Assembly: GCA_001786095.1 (NCBI GenBank)
Contig: MFVN01000025.1
Span: forward strand, 1-5,344
Length of the DNA: 5,344 nt
Origin: Candidatus Nomurabacteria bacterium RIFCSPLOWO2_02_FULL_42_17
Lineage (GTDB): Bacteria; Patescibacteriota; Minisyncoccia; Phycocordibacterales; MFVN01
Reading direction: 5' to 3'
The position numbers and the translations under genes are program-made. Positions 4,806 to 5,344 of the stretch are shown here, in pieces; the first letter of the stretch is position 1, and the number at the start of each line of letters is the position of its first letter. A model generated the notes under the pieces. That model was not told the DNA's origin. It searched no databases and saw only the letters and a program-made list of their open reading frames with translations.

Positions 4806-4886
4806 TGTTTTATAATTTCTCCAAATTTTTTAGGGTTTAATTAGTTGATAAATATTTTTCATTTTAATGAGTATTTAGCCAAGTAA
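4806..4886. other. 81-bp AT-rich intergenic region upstream of pgk
   Basis: This is the only sizeable gap in the window. It has no hairpin with a T-run, so no terminator for the SdrD-like gene is visible. Near its upstream end, overlapping the last codons of that gene, is a TTGTCA that could be a -35, followed 15 bp later by TAAATA, a poor -10. It is too AT-rich to assign a promoter with confidence. GGAG occurs 13 nt before the pgk ATG. Confidence 0.5.
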
Positions 4887-5344
4887 TTATTGTGACAAAT
4901 TTCTCCCTGTTGTTCCACCTGAATCATCAATCAGGGCTTGGAAATTACCAAAGTTTATACTGCTATGATTAAGCTTCTGACCAGTACCATTGCCAACTGT
5001 TATTATGTAGTATAAATTAGGGAATGGCTGAGATTGCCTCCAACCAGTTTTTTGGACTTCAGCCACATAATAAGTCCCCATGGGTAAACCGCTGAAATTA
5101 TAATCACCCTTAAGTTCTGGTTGCCAGAAAGTTCCAGTTGAAGTAGTTGTTGTTTTAACTGGAATAGTAAGATGAGAATCAACATAAAGATTAATAGTCC
5201 AACCAGCTAAACCTTTTTCAAAAAGACCTTTCTTTCCGTTGCCATTCATGTCGCTATATTTTTCACCCATTATTTCCCCAAAAATTGGTGTTGGTTCTTC
5301 TGGGTAACTCAGACCAAAATTTTGATTATTGTAAACAAGATTTT
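4887..5344 (-). CDS. SdrD B-like repeat surface or secreted protein, C-terminal part (runs off right edge)
   Basis: The open frame enters from the right edge and gives 151 visible residues; the true start lies outside the window. Residues about 20-134 form one SdrD-B-like (Cna-B/prealbumin-fold) unit: GEKYSDMNGNGKKG (27-39ff), with the D-x-N-x-N-G calcium-loop-like motif, GLAGWTINLY (44-53), FSGLPMGTYYVAEVQKTGW (83-101) and a closing INFGNF (129-134). The fragment's start, NNQNFG (5-10), matches the end of a preceding unit, so the protein contains at least two tandem domains. Such domains are used as rigid stalks in secreted, cell-surface proteins. The last 17 residues are a Gly/Ser/Thr-rich tail ending in NLSQ, with no LPXTG motif, hydrophobic anchor or positively charged tail. 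The gene is visibly more AT-rich than those to its left. The domain assignment is firm; the role (adhesion, S-layer, other) is unknown. Confidence 0.85.
   Translation of the reverse strand, partial: NLVYNNQNFGLSYPEEPTPIFGEIMGEKYSDMNGNGKKGLFEKGLAGWTINLYVDSHLTIPVKTTTTSTGTFWQPELKGDYNFSGLPMGTYYVAEVQKTGWRQSQPFPNLYYIITVGNGTGQKLNHSSINFGNFQALIDDSGGTTGRNLSQ

Noticed and set aside
4830..4862. Ten-codon minus-strand leader peptide (MKNIYQLIKP) before pgk
   Set aside because: There is no Shine-Dalgarno, no attenuator hairpin and AT-rich sequence makes such short frames common by chance.
1..5344. CRISPR array, tRNA, rRNA, insertion sequence or riboswitch
   Set aside because: I saw no regularly spaced direct repeats, cloverleaf, transposase or conserved leader structure; nearly all of the window is coding.

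Overview
This window looks like part of a small-genome Patescibacteria (CPR, Parcubacteria-like) chromosome. That is an inference from the gene style: a compact phosphoglycerate kinase with a -LLPAYAGL- and -GGGAMLEFL- type sequence, an SdrD-B-like surface protein, near-zero intergenic space, GTG and leaderless starts, and GC-rich hairpin repeats inside coding sequence. TGA and TAA both act as ordinary stops, so the TGA=Gly code of Gracilibacteria/SR1 does not apply. No rRNA marker is present, so placement within the phylum is not possible here.

Layout. Positions 3281 down to 1 on the minus strand form a tight operon: recJ (single-strand DNA exonuclease), then rnhA (RNase HI), then comEC (DNA-uptake channel, cut by the left window edge). 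Each junction overlaps by 4 bp (ATGA, then GTGA), so translation is probably coupled. Running the other way from a 17-bp divergent gap, a HIT-family nucleotide hydrolase occupies 3299-3712 (+). The gap holds an 18-bp inverted repeat carrying an extended -10 box on each strand, which suggests a bidirectional promoter with leaderless or nearly leaderless transcripts. The HIT gene ends 1 nt before the end of a convergent pgk gene (4805 to 3714, minus). After an 81-bp AT-rich gap comes the C-terminal part of a secreted SdrD-B-like repeat protein (4887 to the right edge, minus).

Functional picture. RecJ, RNase HI and ComEC together suggest a unit for handling nucleic acid taken up or repaired by the cell. 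pgk belongs to lower glycolysis, and the SdrD-like protein to the cell surface.

Most notable points. (1) pgk carries an in-frame TAA at codon 303. The same frame then continues for 60 codons through the essential GGGDT and GGGA motifs to the expected C-terminus, so it is a nonsense-interrupted gene, an assembly error or a readthrough case. (2) rnhA and recJ both contain a related palindromic element of about 50 bp, in the same frame and orientation and encoding -SPL(L/S)RGR..EGV-. This resembles the Rickettsia palindromic elements that insert into proteins. (3) The pgk N-terminus carries two tandem 15-bp hairpin units (ISLRE-ISRKE); removing them restores a textbook PGK N-terminus. (4) recJ has two further GC-rich hairpins in loops of its C-terminal OB domain. 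Taken together, in-frame hairpin insertion into housekeeping proteins is the strongest candidate for an underdescribed system in this window.
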